A DNA stretch of 64,000 nucleotides from Malachius bipustulatus. Its lineage: Eukaryota; Arthropoda; Insecta; Coleoptera; Melyridae. The translations under genes were made by a program, and so were the position numbers. Where the stretch lies: the NCBI GenBank assembly GCA_910589415.1, contig OU342633.1, positions 18,018,858 to 18,082,857 of the forward strand, in the 5' to 3' direction. The notes under the pieces were generated by a model, which was not told the DNA's origin, made no database searches, and worked only from the letters and a program-made list of their open reading frames with translations. The stretch's first letter is position 1. The number at the start of each line of letters is the position of its first letter. Of the stretch, positions 45,533 through 57,649 are shown piece after piece.

Positions 45533-47615
45533 CAGCAGGACCGGTAAAATAAACAGCTCGTAAACAGACCGGGGAAATCTATATTTTTTTTTGCAGTCGA
45601 TGGAGTCGGACCTTCCCTGTCTTTTGACATGTGTCTTAGGTTGGGTCGGGGTGGGGGGGGAGGGGGGGGGCACACTTTTAAAATTACTGAAAATGAATTT
45701 TTCTCAGAAAAACGGGTATATCTGAGCCGGATTTGATCTGACAAAAAAATTATGGTATCGAAAATTGAAGAACTTGACTAAACACGGAAGTTCGTTTCGA
45801 CCTGAACCCTTTAGCTCAACTGGTTCTCGAAATATTGCGATAATAAGGGTGCAAAAATGAATGAGTTAGGGCGTCAATTTTTTGCGAGAGGAAGGGTGCC
45901 ACCGAGTACTTTGACGGGCCGGAGGTAGCCGGTGGTGGGCCAATTAGGAGGTGAGATATGGGGGTGAGCAGAAAAATACGGAAACGCTCGTAAAAAGTTT
46001 ATTTATTGACCTACAGAGATTTATTTTCGCAAATGCACGCTTGGCGCGCAAATAAAAAAAAGTCATTTTTTTTCTCGCGTTTTTGGGGGTGAAGGAAGGG
46101 GGGTGGGGAAATTTTTTTCACCACTGAACGGCATTTTTTTTATCTTTAATTTGAGCCCCACTTGAACCCGATGCGACCATAAATAACGGCACAACAAACC
46201 GGCAAAATCTAGGCTTTATTGCGGGCGAACGGAGAGGGGCGATCTTGTTAGGCTCATTGGAAAGAGAAAACATTTATTCATCTATTTATTTATTTGCGTT
46301 TTTTTTTTCGTGCGTATCTTGCCCGCGCACGCGAGTTATACATGAAGATCTCTCTTTAAACCGGGCGAGAAAGATACCCGAGCAGCCGTGGGCGGAGCTT
46401 ACGCTCTCCGCTTGTCTATACTCCGGGCACAGTCACGATCGGCAGGGAACGCGCGCTCCGAATTTATTTTCGAATTCTTGTTCGCTCGTACCTCGCTCAA
46501 TTATTATGGATCGATTTTGAAAATTCTTGCTTGCTTTTGATCGCTGAACGATCCGGAATGAAAAAACACATCGAGTTACTGTTTTTTCATCTGCTGGCGG
46601 GTCGATTTTTCTTACATTTAGGCCATTGTTGGCCTTGTTTTTCATTTTCAGTCGCGCTCTCTTATCTTGCTAGCCTTCTATTGTTTTCCCGGGATGACGC
46701 GCCGGGTTCACGAAAACAATAGGCAGGTACACAATAGAAAGAGGCGCTACACGAAAGACTGCATCTCGATCTATTCATGGTCAAGCGAGTGCAGCACATG
46801 GCTGCTTCAGGTAAGAAAAGTATTTCAAGAATGGATGAAAGAGTGTTTTCCAACTTTCTGTAGACTTTGCCGGTTCGTTGTGCTCTTATTTATTGTTGGA
46901 TCGGGTTCAAGTGGGGCTCAAATTAAAGATAAAAAAAATGCCGTTCAGTGGTGAAAAAAAATTTTCCCCACCACTTCCTTCACTCCCAAAAACGCGAGAA
47001 AAAAAATGACTTTTTTTAAATAGCGTTCCAAGCGCGCATTTGCGAAAATAATTTTTTTGCTATGACTACCGGGTAGTAGATAAAAAAACTAAGAAAATGA
47101 GCGGTGCCTGGTCTCTGTAGGTCAATAAATAAACTTTTTACGAGCGTTTCCGTATTTTTCTTCTCACCCCCATATCTCTTCTCCTAATTGGCCCACGACC
47201 CCCTCCCTCCGGCCCGTCAAAGTACTCGGTGGCACCCTTCCTCTCGCAAAAAATTGACGCCCTAAATCCACCACCTGCCTAGCAAAAGTCAGTTAAATTT
47301 TTATTCATTTTTTCACCCTTAATATCGCAATATTTCGCGAACCAGTTGAGCTAAAGGGTTCAGGTCGGAACGAACTTCCGTGTTTAGTCAAGTTCTTCAA
47401 TTTTCGATACCATAATTTTTTTGTCAGATCAAATCCGGCTCAGATATACCCATTTTTCCGATAAAATTCATTTTCAGTAAATTTTAAAAGCGTGCCCCCT
47501 GCCCCCCACCCCGACCCAACCTAAGACACATGTCAAAAGACAGGGAACGTCCGACTCCATCGACTGAAAAAAAAATAGATTTCCCCGGTCTGTTTACGAA
47601 ATACCGGTTCTGCTG
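45533..47615. mobile_element. Large foldback element (2.08 kb) with GC-rich loop
   Basis: CAGCAGGACCGGT and ACCGGTTCTGCTG are the inverted ends. The arms run about 700-750 bp each (45533-46285 and 46820-47615) and match over long stretches, including CGTAAACAGACCGGGGAAAT, AGTCGATGGAGTCGGAC, GGCACCCTTCCTCTCGC and TTGAGCCCCACTTGAACCCG. Each arm has runs of G (or C) at 45643-45671 and 47496-47516. The loop (46285-46820) is not inverted and is promoter- and exon-like. No transposase was found. The terminus differs from the 'ACAGGGTGT' foldbacks, so this is another family. Confidence 0.8.
46380..46820 (+). other. Promoter/first-exon-like segment inside the foldback loop
   Basis: A GC-box-like GTGGGCGGAGC (about 46388) and an initiator-like GGGCACAGTCACG (about 46425) precede a stretch ending GGCTGCTTCAG|GTAAGAAAAG (about 46810), a near-consensus splice donor. 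No convincing protein is encoded, so if transcribed it may be a non-coding exon. Chance cannot be excluded. Confidence 0.3.
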
Positions 47616-48529
47616 TGTTAATTTCAAATTCGCTAAAAACGTGGGCATTGACGTAGCCGGTCAGGGACAAACGTCTGGCCAGTCTCCGGATTTTTGAAGC
47701 TTGCGGTTGCGTATTATAACATTTCAAGTACTAGTGACACTAGTGACCGGATGGTTAGAATGAAGAAATTTAGAAATGTGGCAATTTTGACCTATTTTGT
47801 ACCGATATCACTGGAAAACTGATACCAATTTTGCTAATTTCTTGGCACAACAAGTTAAGCTTGGAATGTACGTTCTTTTCATTCTGTTAATATGATTGAG
47901 GAGATTTTTGTTTAGTATCGCGTATTCAGGGATTCAAAAAATCAATTCTAACTAAAATTCAAATGAACGACCATTCTCGAAACCAGTCAACCGATTTCGC
48001 CTAGATGAAATCCTAGATCACCTCTTGTGGATGTATGACTACTAGGAAAATTGGAGTCTCCTAGGTCGTTACTGCCACCGAAAATTATGTGTCAAGAACT
48101 GGATTTTGGGAACTTTGAAGAGACATCCTGTACAAACCATGTGACGTGAGACAACTGCTTTAATGAAAATCCAAAGTCCTCCATTAGCTCTGAAATTCAA
48201 AATTTTGCGCACCAATCTTGCAGGATAAAGCTGGAGGTATGTTTTGAAAATTTAAAATATCATGCAATCGATCAGTAAATTTGAATTTGCATCATATTTC
48301 AAACTGCTGTAAAGCTTTCAATTTAATATTAAATTCCATTCTTGCTCGTTACTATTTTTCACAACAGTAAGTAGGTAAGTTTAAAAATAAAATTAATTCA
48401 AGGCAAAAAAACAAATCAAGTCTCCTATTGTGGTGTTTTGAGTTGAACATTTCATGAACACCCAATGGCAAAGTCAACCAACAACAGATCCATGAATGTT
48501 CGTAATAAACCAAGGTCACTAAGAAATTG
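47616..48529. other. Intergenic, nothing recognised
   Basis: AT-rich single-copy-looking DNA with no supported feature. Confidence 0.35.
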
Positions 48530-48534
48530 TGTCT

Positions 48535-48909
48535 CTATGTAGCGCTTACTTCTTCGACTGTCTTCATGTTATTGGATGTTGGCGACCCGACCACTTGACC
48601 AAACTTATCTCTGTTTCTGGCAGTGTGGACAAGCTCTCCAATTGATTTATTTCCGGTCCACTGTCTTATATTTCGACCCCATGACATTTGTTTCCGTCCC
48701 ATCCCTCTTCTTTCTTCAATCTTGTCCTCCAAAATATACTGTAGAATATCATATTTTTCGCTTCTGGAAATGTGACCAAAGTGAGCTGTTTTTCTTTTCT
48801 TTATTGTAGTAAGTAATTCCACCTTTTTATGCAATTTTTGTAAAACGGTGTTGTTCATTACCATATCAGTCCACGAAATTTTAAGCAACCGTCTATTATA
48901 GGACCACAT
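48535..48909 (-). pseudogene. LINE C-terminal domain
   Basis: A 124-residue open frame reads RRLLKISWTDMVMNNTVL, KVELLTTIKKRKTAHFGHI, EDKIEERRGMGRKQMSW and NIRQWTGNKSI. This is the conserved tail of the RTE-like LINEs ('RRMLKISWxDxxxNxxVL…GHxxR…GKIEGRRGxGR…W'). It is one of the better kept parts of the 48530-51420 element. No Cys/His motif is present, consistent with that clade. Confidence 0.7.
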
Positions 48910-49912
48910 TTAGAAAGCTTTTTCTAGAAAATTCTATTAACAGTGTCTACTTTAAGCATCCAAGCCACAACAGGATCGACCATACCATAACATCTCACAT
49001 AGCGCATAAGTTGTGGTAGGTTTAGGTCTCTGCATTTAAGTATCCCGTATTTTATGAATTCATTGCGTGCATGGCATTTCTATTCTGCTTCGGATTTATT
49101 TGAAGATGGGAAATGTTTCATTAAATATGGCTTCGGAGTATAAATTAAACTAAAGTGGAGGAAAAACACATCCCTATCGGACACCTCTCCTAATTTTAAT
49201 GTCCTCTGCTGAAGTGATGTTTTGCGTTTTGATGTGTGCTGTCTGGTGCCAGTATAATGTTGACTATTCATCTGATATCTTTATTGTCTACCTTAGTCCT
49301 TTTTAGTATATCCATACGTTTTATGTGTCTAACACGGTCAAAACTTTTTTTTAGTCACAAAAAGATATCCTTGTTGACGTCACGACAATTCTGTATTAGA
49401 ATCTGGATTCCAAAAAAGGCTTCTCGCGTAATCATTCCGGATCTGAAACCAAATTGATTGAAGACCATTTTTGTTCACATTTATTGTAAATGCTGTTATG
49501 CAGTATATCTTCAAGAAGATTTGAGAATATGGTTCATAAGACTTATTAGTCTATGGTCACTGCATTTGCTGGCATTCACTTTTCAGGGACCTGGATAAAC
49601 GTGAATCTCAGCCATTTCTCGGGGAAGCAACCGGTATCGTATAGTTTATTAAAATATTGTTTGTAATAACACAACTTTGGTCGCTTGTGTCCTTTTTGTC
49701 CCTTTTTTTGTCCCTTTTGTCTTCAACTTCTGTTATGAGTCAATTTATATCATATTTTAGAGTAGTTATTGACCTCTATCTGTATACTACAGCTACCTCT
49801 TTTAGTTTTTTGTATTCTCTAAGTGTGTCGTGCATGTGCTGCTTTCTCTCAATTTCATCGCATTGTTCATCTAGCCTTTTCCGTTTTGCCTTTCTTATCT
49901 TGGACCTAATAT

Positions 49913-50486
49913 GGGTAAAAACATAGTAGAACGACGAGGCTAGAGGCACAGCGACGAGGTAAGCGACGCTGCTTTTATTTCATCGTGTAATGGTAATGAA
50001 GCCAAACATAGTGAAGAGGTTGACGCAGTACTAAGCGACGAGACAAGCGAGGCGATGCGCGTCGAGATAAAAATTGGATTTATTATCGCGGTGATACTGG
50101 ACGGTTCTAGCTGCATTATTTTTAAGTTTTGGCAATTTCTATTCTCAAATATTCAAAAAATCGGTCTGGGTGCTGCTTGAGCGCAGAAAATAATGTATGG
50201 TACTGTCCAAACCGTTTGCATACTTTATTAATAGGATGTACAGAATAAGTTTTGTCCAAACTTTCCATTGCAATAATAATAAGCCCGCGAAGTGCGGCAT
50301 TATTGAATAAAATGTCATCTTCACTGTCGGAAAACATTGTTCATACTGAATTGAGTTTGGAAAGTCAAAGCAGTAAATCGCAACTTCTGTCTCCTCACTA
50401 TGTGCGTGTTTCCTGTCTCGTCGCTTATATCGTCGCTTACGTCGTCGCTGTGCCTCTAGCCTCGTCGTTCTACTATGTTTTTACCC
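49913..50486 (-). mobile_element. Harbinger-derived element inserted in the LINE
   Basis: The inverted ends GGGTAAAAACATAGTAGAAC and GTTCTACTATGTTTTTACCC extend about 55 bp (ACGACGAGGCTAGAGGCACAGCGACG...). The flanks read TAT on both sides, fitting a 3-bp duplication as in PIF/Harbinger. It interrupts the LINE linker between MDERR and KIRKAKRK. Its interior holds an N-terminal transposase fragment (50122-50337). Confidence 0.75.
50122..50337 (-). pseudogene. Harbinger-type transposase N-terminal fragment
   Basis: From an ATG at 50337, a 71-codon frame reads SDSEDDILFNNAALRG, then VHPINKVCKRFGQYHTLFSALKQHPDRFFEYLRI and a stop. Insect HARBI1-like transposases begin with the same 'VHxIxxxRxxxGxYHxLxxxLxxxxxxFxxYxR' block. 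The whole DDE nuclease domain is missing, so this is an internally deleted copy. Confidence 0.6.
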
Positions 50487-51420
50487 TATGTTTACGGCGT
50501 TCATCCATCAGTGCTAATATTTCATCTGTCATCCATTTCGTCTGTGGTGCTCTAGGATACATCCTGCTGTGTTTCTAATATGTTTCTCAAAGTTTGCGCA
50601 TAGTTATCTTGAGGTCAGTGTTTTCCAACTTGTTTCTGCGTTCCAAAAATCTCTGCGTCTTGTCAGTGTTTTTGATTGTCCCAAGTTTAAGCCTCATATT
50701 CACCGTGCATAGGAAAAGGTCAGATGGTACGTCAGCTCCTGCATATGTGAGGGCCTTTTTGTTTTCATTGTACTGAATTTTTTGTTTACTAATATGAAGT
50801 CAGTTTGGTTTCGAACTATGTTGTCCTTTTGGTATTGGGTTTATTTCCAAGTAAAGGTATAAAGATCGCGGTGGTAATGACAACCATGTGTTGCTTATTT
50901 TGAATTGTTCTTCTTGACAAAACTGTATTTAACCAATCTCCTCTACTGTTTCTTTCTCACATACTAAATGGACCAGCTACTTCGTCCACTGTTTCTCCTT
51001 TTCCTATTTTCGCGTTGAAATCATCTTGTATTATATTTCAATCGTGGGGTGTGGTGAGTTTTTGCACCTTCTTGATATCGTCATAGAACACTTCAATCTG
51101 GTCATCAGATTTATCTAGCGTGGGAGCGTATACCTGAATCCTGAATGATGTTTATATTGACTGGTTTTGATCTGATCTTCAGTAGCATTACTCTGTCTGA
51201 AAATGGGAATGAAATCTGTCACATTCTGGTTAATGTCTTTTTTAACAATGATTTCCGAGTATTTCATTTCTCCAGTACCACCCATATCTGGGAGGCTTTC
51301 CACTATCCGCCACCTGTGAAGGCGCCCGATGGGGGACCAGCAAATCCCACACGGGATTTGGCACACATTTTGGCGTTAGCAAATTTTTCCTCACTAACCG
51401 ACTTTTGGAATTTGCGGCTC

Positions 51421-53999
51421 ATATTGAAGCTTCAAATGCAGGCAAAAAGATCCAGGAATGAGATAGACTCAAGACAAACATTAAAAATAAAATATTGGAA
51501 AAAAAAATTGCTCATATTATTTGAATTTCTACTGGAAAAAAGTTTTGCATGGGAGGAAAGTAAAAAAAAAAAAAATTTCTGACATGAGATGAAGAATGTC
51601 AATTAAAGCGGCCAAATATCATATTCACGTTCTCTGGGAAAATCACTTTTGCTTACCAGCTTACCAGTTAGTGACTCCCCCGAAAGCATGCCGTTTTAAT
51701 TTGGCAGCTGTAATCAACTTTTTTTTTACCTCGTGTCAACAAGTAGAGGTATATTCTCAGTGTTCCAAAATGAAGGTCTATCCGGAAACAAGTCGAGTTT
51801 CATACAATTATCCTGTCAGAATTAAATTAATATTTGAGTGTATTTTTGAACGCACTTGTTTTTTATGTTGATCCTAAGTTAATTCTTATCACTGGATATT
51901 TTATCCCTGAATCTTTTTGTCTGAAATTTTAGTTTTAATATGAGTTCCAATGTTTAAAAAAAGCTATCCCCTTTAAAAGCAAACAGATATCTTGTGATCA
52001 CTCTGTAAATACAAAGTGTTTTACCTGCAACCTTTTTTTTAAATTAAAAATCCGTTTCGAGGGGCGACATCAAGCTTCAAATTTTTGCGTCAAAATTTTC
52101 TTCAACCAGGGGTATCAAAACAGCGGAGTGATTTTGCACGCCTTCACAAATTACCATGTAAAAAATATATTAATTGTGTTTTTTTTTAGTTTAGGTCCAA
52201 TAAAGCAGAAAACTAAAGGATATAGGGATGCTGAACAAAATCGAAATCCCTTGGGCTATCGACAGTTACACCCTATTCAAAACCAGGCCAAATTTTTAGG
52301 AATGCTTATCCAAACCTTTAGTTATAGGTATTCCTGAACGCTCATCGATTGGAATGATGTCAGTTGGTACAATTTTGAATTAAGGTTTGAAAAATATTTT
52401 ACTATTTTCAAAGCTACAAAATTTAAAAAACTTTGTGGTAAATGGATACATTTAATACCAAAATCCCCCCGCCCCCTAAAAAAGATATAATTGTGAAATT
52501 TTTTATGATTTATAAACATTTAGCTTTTGTTTTTTCCCGACCTACTGCTTGAAAAAAATACCTAAAGGTGTATTCTGAATTGGACAAGTTTAAAAAAAAA
52601 TGGAAATCAACATACCTTTCTTTAAAAAATGGTTGGGGTTGTTCTAGTAATTAAATCAGGATCTAATAATTAAAAAGTATAACAAACCTTTCTGTAAAAT
52701 GCCTGTTTGAAATTAAAAAAATAAAATTCCGTCATCAGTCTTTGTAATGCGAAAATTATAGAGACTTTTTCGAAGAGGCAACCATAATAATCATTTAAAA
52801 ACAAATGTTAATAAACTAATAAAATCTTAGTTTATACTTTTTTTTCTATTATTTTATAAAATATCTCTGCACATACTAGTGTTCTAACAGCCTTTCATAA
52901 AAATATGAAACCCTCATTGTTCAATCGTCAATGCGTAATCAATCTGAAAAAAAAAACATCACCAGCACGAATCACCGATACACCATCAAACCAGCTCGTC
53001 TATGTTAGCATTTTAGCAAAAAGTGCCACGTCTGCAGTCCGCAACGGCGTCAGACCATATTATAATACAATATAACATGATCGGCATGTCGTCGAAGACA
53101 CAATGGGCCTCAGAACACGGACACAAATCAAATAAATGACCCTTAGGAATCCTGTGTATCGGCCAACTACCAGTGAGTTATTATTTATAGCTCGGCATCT
53201 GTATCTCGAGTATCGACTCGATATCGACATGTTACTCGAGGATAGGATAAACAAATGAGCATAAGAACACCCCGGGGGTCGATCTTGCTGAACGCACAGC
53301 TCCACAGAACACCGACTAAAGTCGATTGGATGTTATGGAGTACCGTTTGTTCTGGAGACAGTATTGAACATCGCATTCATGCTATGATTTAGTAAACAAT
53401 TCCTACCATAGGAAAATTGTTTATTTATAGGTATGCCGGATATCACAAAGCGAAATTTACCAGAGCTCCCAGTGTGTAAAATTTTTTCGTGAAAACCATT
53501 AGTATGGTAAAGGAATATTGACATTTCAACAGTGGAAAAAATTTGTGCCCTTTCAACCGTCAGTTTCATAATTATTATTCAAATGCGCTCTCCGGATTTA
53601 TCGGCTCAACTCGAATTTTTGGGCATCGTTACACCTGAAACGATCCAACATTTTCAATACTGTAATTTTGTAACATTACCACTGATTAATTCTTTTACGC
53701 CATTACCAAGTGAACGGGATAAAGTTTTGTTATAACCGAGGTGATAACCGAAATCAGAGTGTCCGGGTGTAATTTTTTTTTTGGATCGCCAATTGCGCTG
53801 GCCAATGTGAGTTGATAGGGGGCCAAAGTTGGAACGATATTTCCTTCAGTTCTAGGTTGAACACATATAAGCAGGGAACAGCAAAAGTAATAATACATGC
53901 GGAAATAGATCAGTTCAGGATGAAAAAGGGCGTGCGACACGGTAGAATATATGTATGTTTTAAAACTTCGAATTAGGCATAAACGTCATCGAAGGGCAT
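51421..53999. other. Intergenic; one GC-balanced block
   Basis: No gene recognised. Frames on either strand at 51596-51871 and 53060-53400 lack homology. The block 53030-53330 is less AT-rich and has a CTCGAGTATCGACTCGATATC-type palindromic cluster, possibly regulatory. Confidence 0.3.
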
Positions 54000-54690
54000 A
54001 AACATAGGTGAGAAAACCTAGGTGGAGAAAACCTAAACCTTACCTACGTTCTGCTGACGATATCGTGCCCATCTCAGACCGATTACACGAGGCAAATGAA
54101 ATTATCTCAGAACTATCCGCAGCTGCCCAAAAAGTAGGCTTGAAAGTCAACATTCCCAAGCCCCCCCCCCCAATTTATGGCAAATTTAGTCCGTAGCTGT
54201 GCCTAACGCTCGAGGGAAAATAATCTGGGACATGATCCCAATAGGAAGAGACAATCAGACCTGCGAACTAAAAAGAAGGATATGACTGACCTGGGTTGCT
54301 TTTGGCAGGCTGAGACATGTGTTCAAATCAGATATACCGATATGTCTCAAACGAAAGATGTTTGACCAATGTGTCTTCCTGGTATTGACGTATGGCTCGG
54401 AAATACCAACATTAACACAAAACACTGTCAATAAATAAAAAAGGATAACTCAAAGAGCCTAAATCCTAAATGAAAAGCTACGAAGAAGAACAAAAGTTAC
54501 CGATGCAATTGAAAAAGTCACACAGCTAAAATGGAATTGGGCTGGCGACGTTGCAAGAATGTCGAGCAATAAAAGATATCAAGCACGCAGGAAAAGGGGG
54601 TGAGCACCCCCATGGACGGGCGATTTGAAGAGGATGTCCTCAAACTGGATGCAAAATGCCCAAAACCGAGAATAATGGTCAAGGTTGTAA
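54000..54690 (+). pseudogene. RTE-like LINE fragment (end of RT and tail)
   Basis: The plus strand reads SADDIVPISDRLHEANEII and AAQKVGLKVN (the YADD region, with Ser for Tyr). Across stops come LTWVAFGRLRHVFKSDIPICL, VFLVLTYGSEI, RRRTKVTDAIEKVTQLKWNWAGDVARM and a Trp-containing end. The order matches the C-terminal half of a LINE related to the 48.5-kb copy, in the opposite orientation. A (C)n run at about 54163 gives an artificial PPPP. Confidence 0.7.
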
Positions 54691-55433
54691 CGGTTCTTTC
54701 AACAATTTCAGTAACCGTTACAGTCGTTGCCCTTTTTATTGATTAATTATTTCTGTCAAGATCATTTCGATCGCACGATATGGTCAGTTTATCGAGTACT
54801 CTGTATACCGCTGTCGGTTGTGTATATACAGCGATTCGGCGATACTATCGTTCGGCACCATTTGGTTCGGCTCTCGGTTGCCGGCCTGGTAGGGACAAGG
54901 CTTTAAAGAAGAGCAGCTGTCGGGAGAAAGTCAGAAAATCCTTACTAAAGTCAAGAACAGACCACCTGTTCAATTTTTATTTGTTTTACTTATCATGTAT
55001 AATATCAGCTTCCAAACTCCTTCGTTCGCTCAGTCAAGGAGTTCGCCCTTTTTCCCTGGGTGCCCGCAGCGACATGAAAGACCAGTAAATGGGACACCGA
55101 GGCGGTGCCATCCACCATCCTGTGAACACCATACCAGTACCAGTACTAGTGTTAGTACTGGTACCAGCACCAGAAATGACAATTATCCAGGCGCTCCAGG
55201 CAGATTCAGATTCACATGGAGCTGTACTGACCCCGCTTTTTGAAATCGGGAACATCACCTTCCATAGTGTTAGTATTTCACCATGTAAATAATTTCCATT
55301 TTGCAATAGTTTATATAATCTTTTCCTTCGTAATAAAGAATTGCTGGAGTTATAAGCTGTGTTCATATCCATTAAAGTATTATTAAATCATTAACCACTC
55401 AATTCATAATCGCTCGTACTACAAGATATTACA
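54687..55433 (+). mobile_element. Possible solo LTR
   Basis: It starts TGTAACGGTTC, a form common for gypsy LTRs, and has an AATAAA at 55331 followed about 100 bases later by ...GATATTACA, giving TGTAA...TTACA ends. No target duplication or primer-binding site was found, so the call is weak. Confidence 0.3.
55133..55174. repeat. CAGTAC/GTACTG palindromic repeat
   Basis: ACCAGTACCAGTACTAG...AGTACTGGTACCAG folds into a hairpin. It is local low complexity. Confidence 0.7.
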
Positions 55434-55439
55434 ATATAC

Positions 55440-56355
55440 CAATTAAAAGACCTAAGTATTACAATAGGTAGGATTTAAATATGTATTCCGATTGGTTTTC
55501 ATGTGTACGAAAAATTGTTATTGCTGTCACTGTTGTTGTCATCCCACAACGTACCTAACTGAGTTTTATTCTTCTCTCTACTCTGGCAACAATGTTTATA
55601 TTGCATACCTGCCTCGTTCCCTTCTAGTTTCGATAACAGTAATAAGTCATCAGCGTCAGTGACTTGTCAGTCCATAAGCAAGTAATTAATCATCATCGTA
55701 AGGAGGATGGGGGAACTGGAGAGGTGAGAAGAGAACGAGAACAGGGTAGAATCTTTCACACGTCGATGGATGCTGGATAAATGCTCTTAATTCTTAGTTA
55801 GGAAAGTGGCTCCTACAACAGCTGTTTATGCTGGTTCATTCAAGAAGAGATGCTTTGGGACAATACACGTGAAAACTAGACTTCCTAGTTAAGAATGCAA
55901 TCTCGTTATTCACCGTAATGTTTCCTGTTTCCAAATTTTAAGTTCTCTAAGGCTGATATAACTGATGTAACAAGAAAATAGCACAAATGTATTAGGAAAA
56001 GTTGGCGGATGGATATCATCTCCGTATAGCCTTACTAACAACCCCACACACTGACACATTCAATTTAAGTGATCCACAGTGCACGCTAATAGCGTGTGAG
56101 TTTCTTAAGAAACCAGAATTACAGATATAGTTAGGAAAATGTCAAATTTCTTTTTGAATCACAATCTATCAATGGCGTTTGAATATAGAATCTTTTTTCT
56201 TATTTGCATGAGTATCGATTTTCGAGGAAAAAACAATAACTCATTTCACTGGAGAGTTTAAAATATCGTTTTTATCACAACGGCAATTCCCTTCCAGAGA
56301 ATAATAACAACCAAGTAGTGCTAGCACATCAAGAGTAACTCGGCTATCCCATTTC
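55440..56355. other. Intergenic, nothing recognised
   Basis: No supported gene or repeat. Confidence 0.35.
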
Positions 56356-56600
56356 CATCGGTTAATGATAATCGAGTCGGCTTCGGCCGTCCCGAGAGGA
56401 GCTTTGCTGATTGAATTGCAGGAAATCCCCGGGATTTAACCCAGCCGCAGAGGCGGGGGACGGGCACGGTGCCGCTCGGGGATCAGTCGACATAAAAACC
56501 CGCCGAATTAGCATCAGAGCCTCGAGGAGCCGCCACCGGGATGCCTAGTTTTGCTCTTGCTCTACAAGACCGCTCGTTGGCATGATTGCACTACGTGTTC
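56356..56600 (+). promoter_or_regulatory. GC-rich candidate promoter with TATA and kappaB-like site
   Basis: A sharply GC-rich island contains GGAAATCCCC (56421-56430), which fits the Rel/Dorsal consensus, then CATAAAAACC (56491-56500) and GCATCAGAGC (56511-56520) as TATA and initiator. The spacing is slightly short (about 23 bases). A 14-codon ORF from ATGCCTAG follows, then a 90-codon unrecognised frame (56582-56851). It could be the first exon of a gene whose remainder is not visible. Confidence 0.35.
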
Positions 56601-57019
56601 TTGCTTCTCTCTACATCTCGAACGACCTCACAAGGCGGGAATACATTCAGATTCTATTTCCAAATACCTACCCGAACAATGCGACCATGGTTGCACGAAT
56701 TCATTCTGGACTCCTTCCGACGAGTAATCTTGAAAAAGAAAACGGTTGTTTACCTTTCCAATGTGCTCTGGATTTTTTTTTAGAAAATTTCGAAAACCTG
56801 AAAGTAAAAAGAGATGGTAAAATGTTTATGCAGAAAACGGAAAGCAAGTCCTAATAGAACCTAAACTTTGTTTTCATTTGTGTTTATTTATTTTGCTATA
56901 GAAATAAGATCCTATACCACTTTTTTCCTATCAAAGACATTTTTTGTAAATATATTTTTTGTTCAATTGCGTATTCCATGTGACGTATAATTAATTTTAT
57001 AGTTAATTTAGATAGATAC

Positions 57020-57640
57020 ATCCCTGCCAGCAGGCCACCGCATTTTAAGAAGCCGATGGCCTTAGAGGGTGGAAATGTATCCCGTTCTCTTGGAGCGAGA
57101 TGATCCTCTTCATATTCTGCGATATGGGCTAGACTAATCCTGTGTGTTCACTTTACAGTGTCCTTTGTACAGGCCTATCAGTGCCCTAAGGTCTCTCGTC
57201 TTGAGGTCCAGTAGTTTCTTAGCTCTGGTCTTCGATGGTCCTGCAATGAGCCTATCCTAACCTTCGAATGAGCCTATCCTGGTAGAATTTTCCAGTACTG
57301 CAGTACTTTATTCTGCTCCCAGGTGTATATTGTTGTTTTGGCGATATTTGAAGATTTGACGACAACCGGTTCAGGTCCTATAAATTTGGATTAAGTCCCC
57401 TTCTGGCCAGAGAGTCGATTATTTTGTTCCCTCCAAAGCATGAGTAACATGAAATTCATACCACAGACAAATTATTGTTTTAGCTACTGCACTGAGTGCA
57501 TTTCGACGGCTCCATTCCATTTCGAGTTGCAAGGAATGGAGCAAAGGACTTGAGAACCGCTGGGCTGGCTGTGCGCTGAGTACAATGACATAAACTTCAG
57601 CCTGAAATACTGTTGCATGATGATCCAAGCTCGAGAAGTA
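57020..57640 (-). pseudogene. LINE RNase H and tail relic
   Basis: The minus strand holds DHHATVFQAEVYVIVL (the RNase H 'xxATVFQAExxAI' block with Glu), SRRNALSAVAKTIICLW, then GPSKTRAKKLLDLKTRDL and ALIGLYKGHCKVN, the tail 'LxGLxTGHCxLN'. Frameshifts interrupt it. It is a Jockey/R1-type element unrelated in position to the other fragments. Confidence 0.6.
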
Positions 57641-57649
57641 TTTTCTTTT

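Larger units (their letters stand above)
48530..51420 (-). mobile_element. RTE-like LINE, decayed, split by a Harbinger derivative
   Basis: The minus-strand order is correct. The endonuclease comes first (51385-50900: NQNVTDFIPI, VNINIIQ, TPLDKSDDQIEVFYDDIKKV, a DFNAKIGKGETVDEV block). The linker follows (MTDEILALMDERR). After the inserted element come KIRKAKRKRLDEQCDEIE, reverse transcriptase pieces (NQFGFRSGMITREAFFGIQ, QNCRDVNKDIF, KSFDRV) and the C-terminal tail at 48535-48909. Many stops and frameshifts occur, and the YADD region seems deleted. RTE-like clade is from memory. Confidence 0.7.

Noticed and set aside
45464..45744. Pro-rich minus-strand frames
   Set aside because: They arise from the G-run of the foldback arm read as proline codons.
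54995..55372. Thr/Ser-rich frames on both strands
   Set aside because: They are created by the CAGTAC palindromic repeat within a possible LTR.
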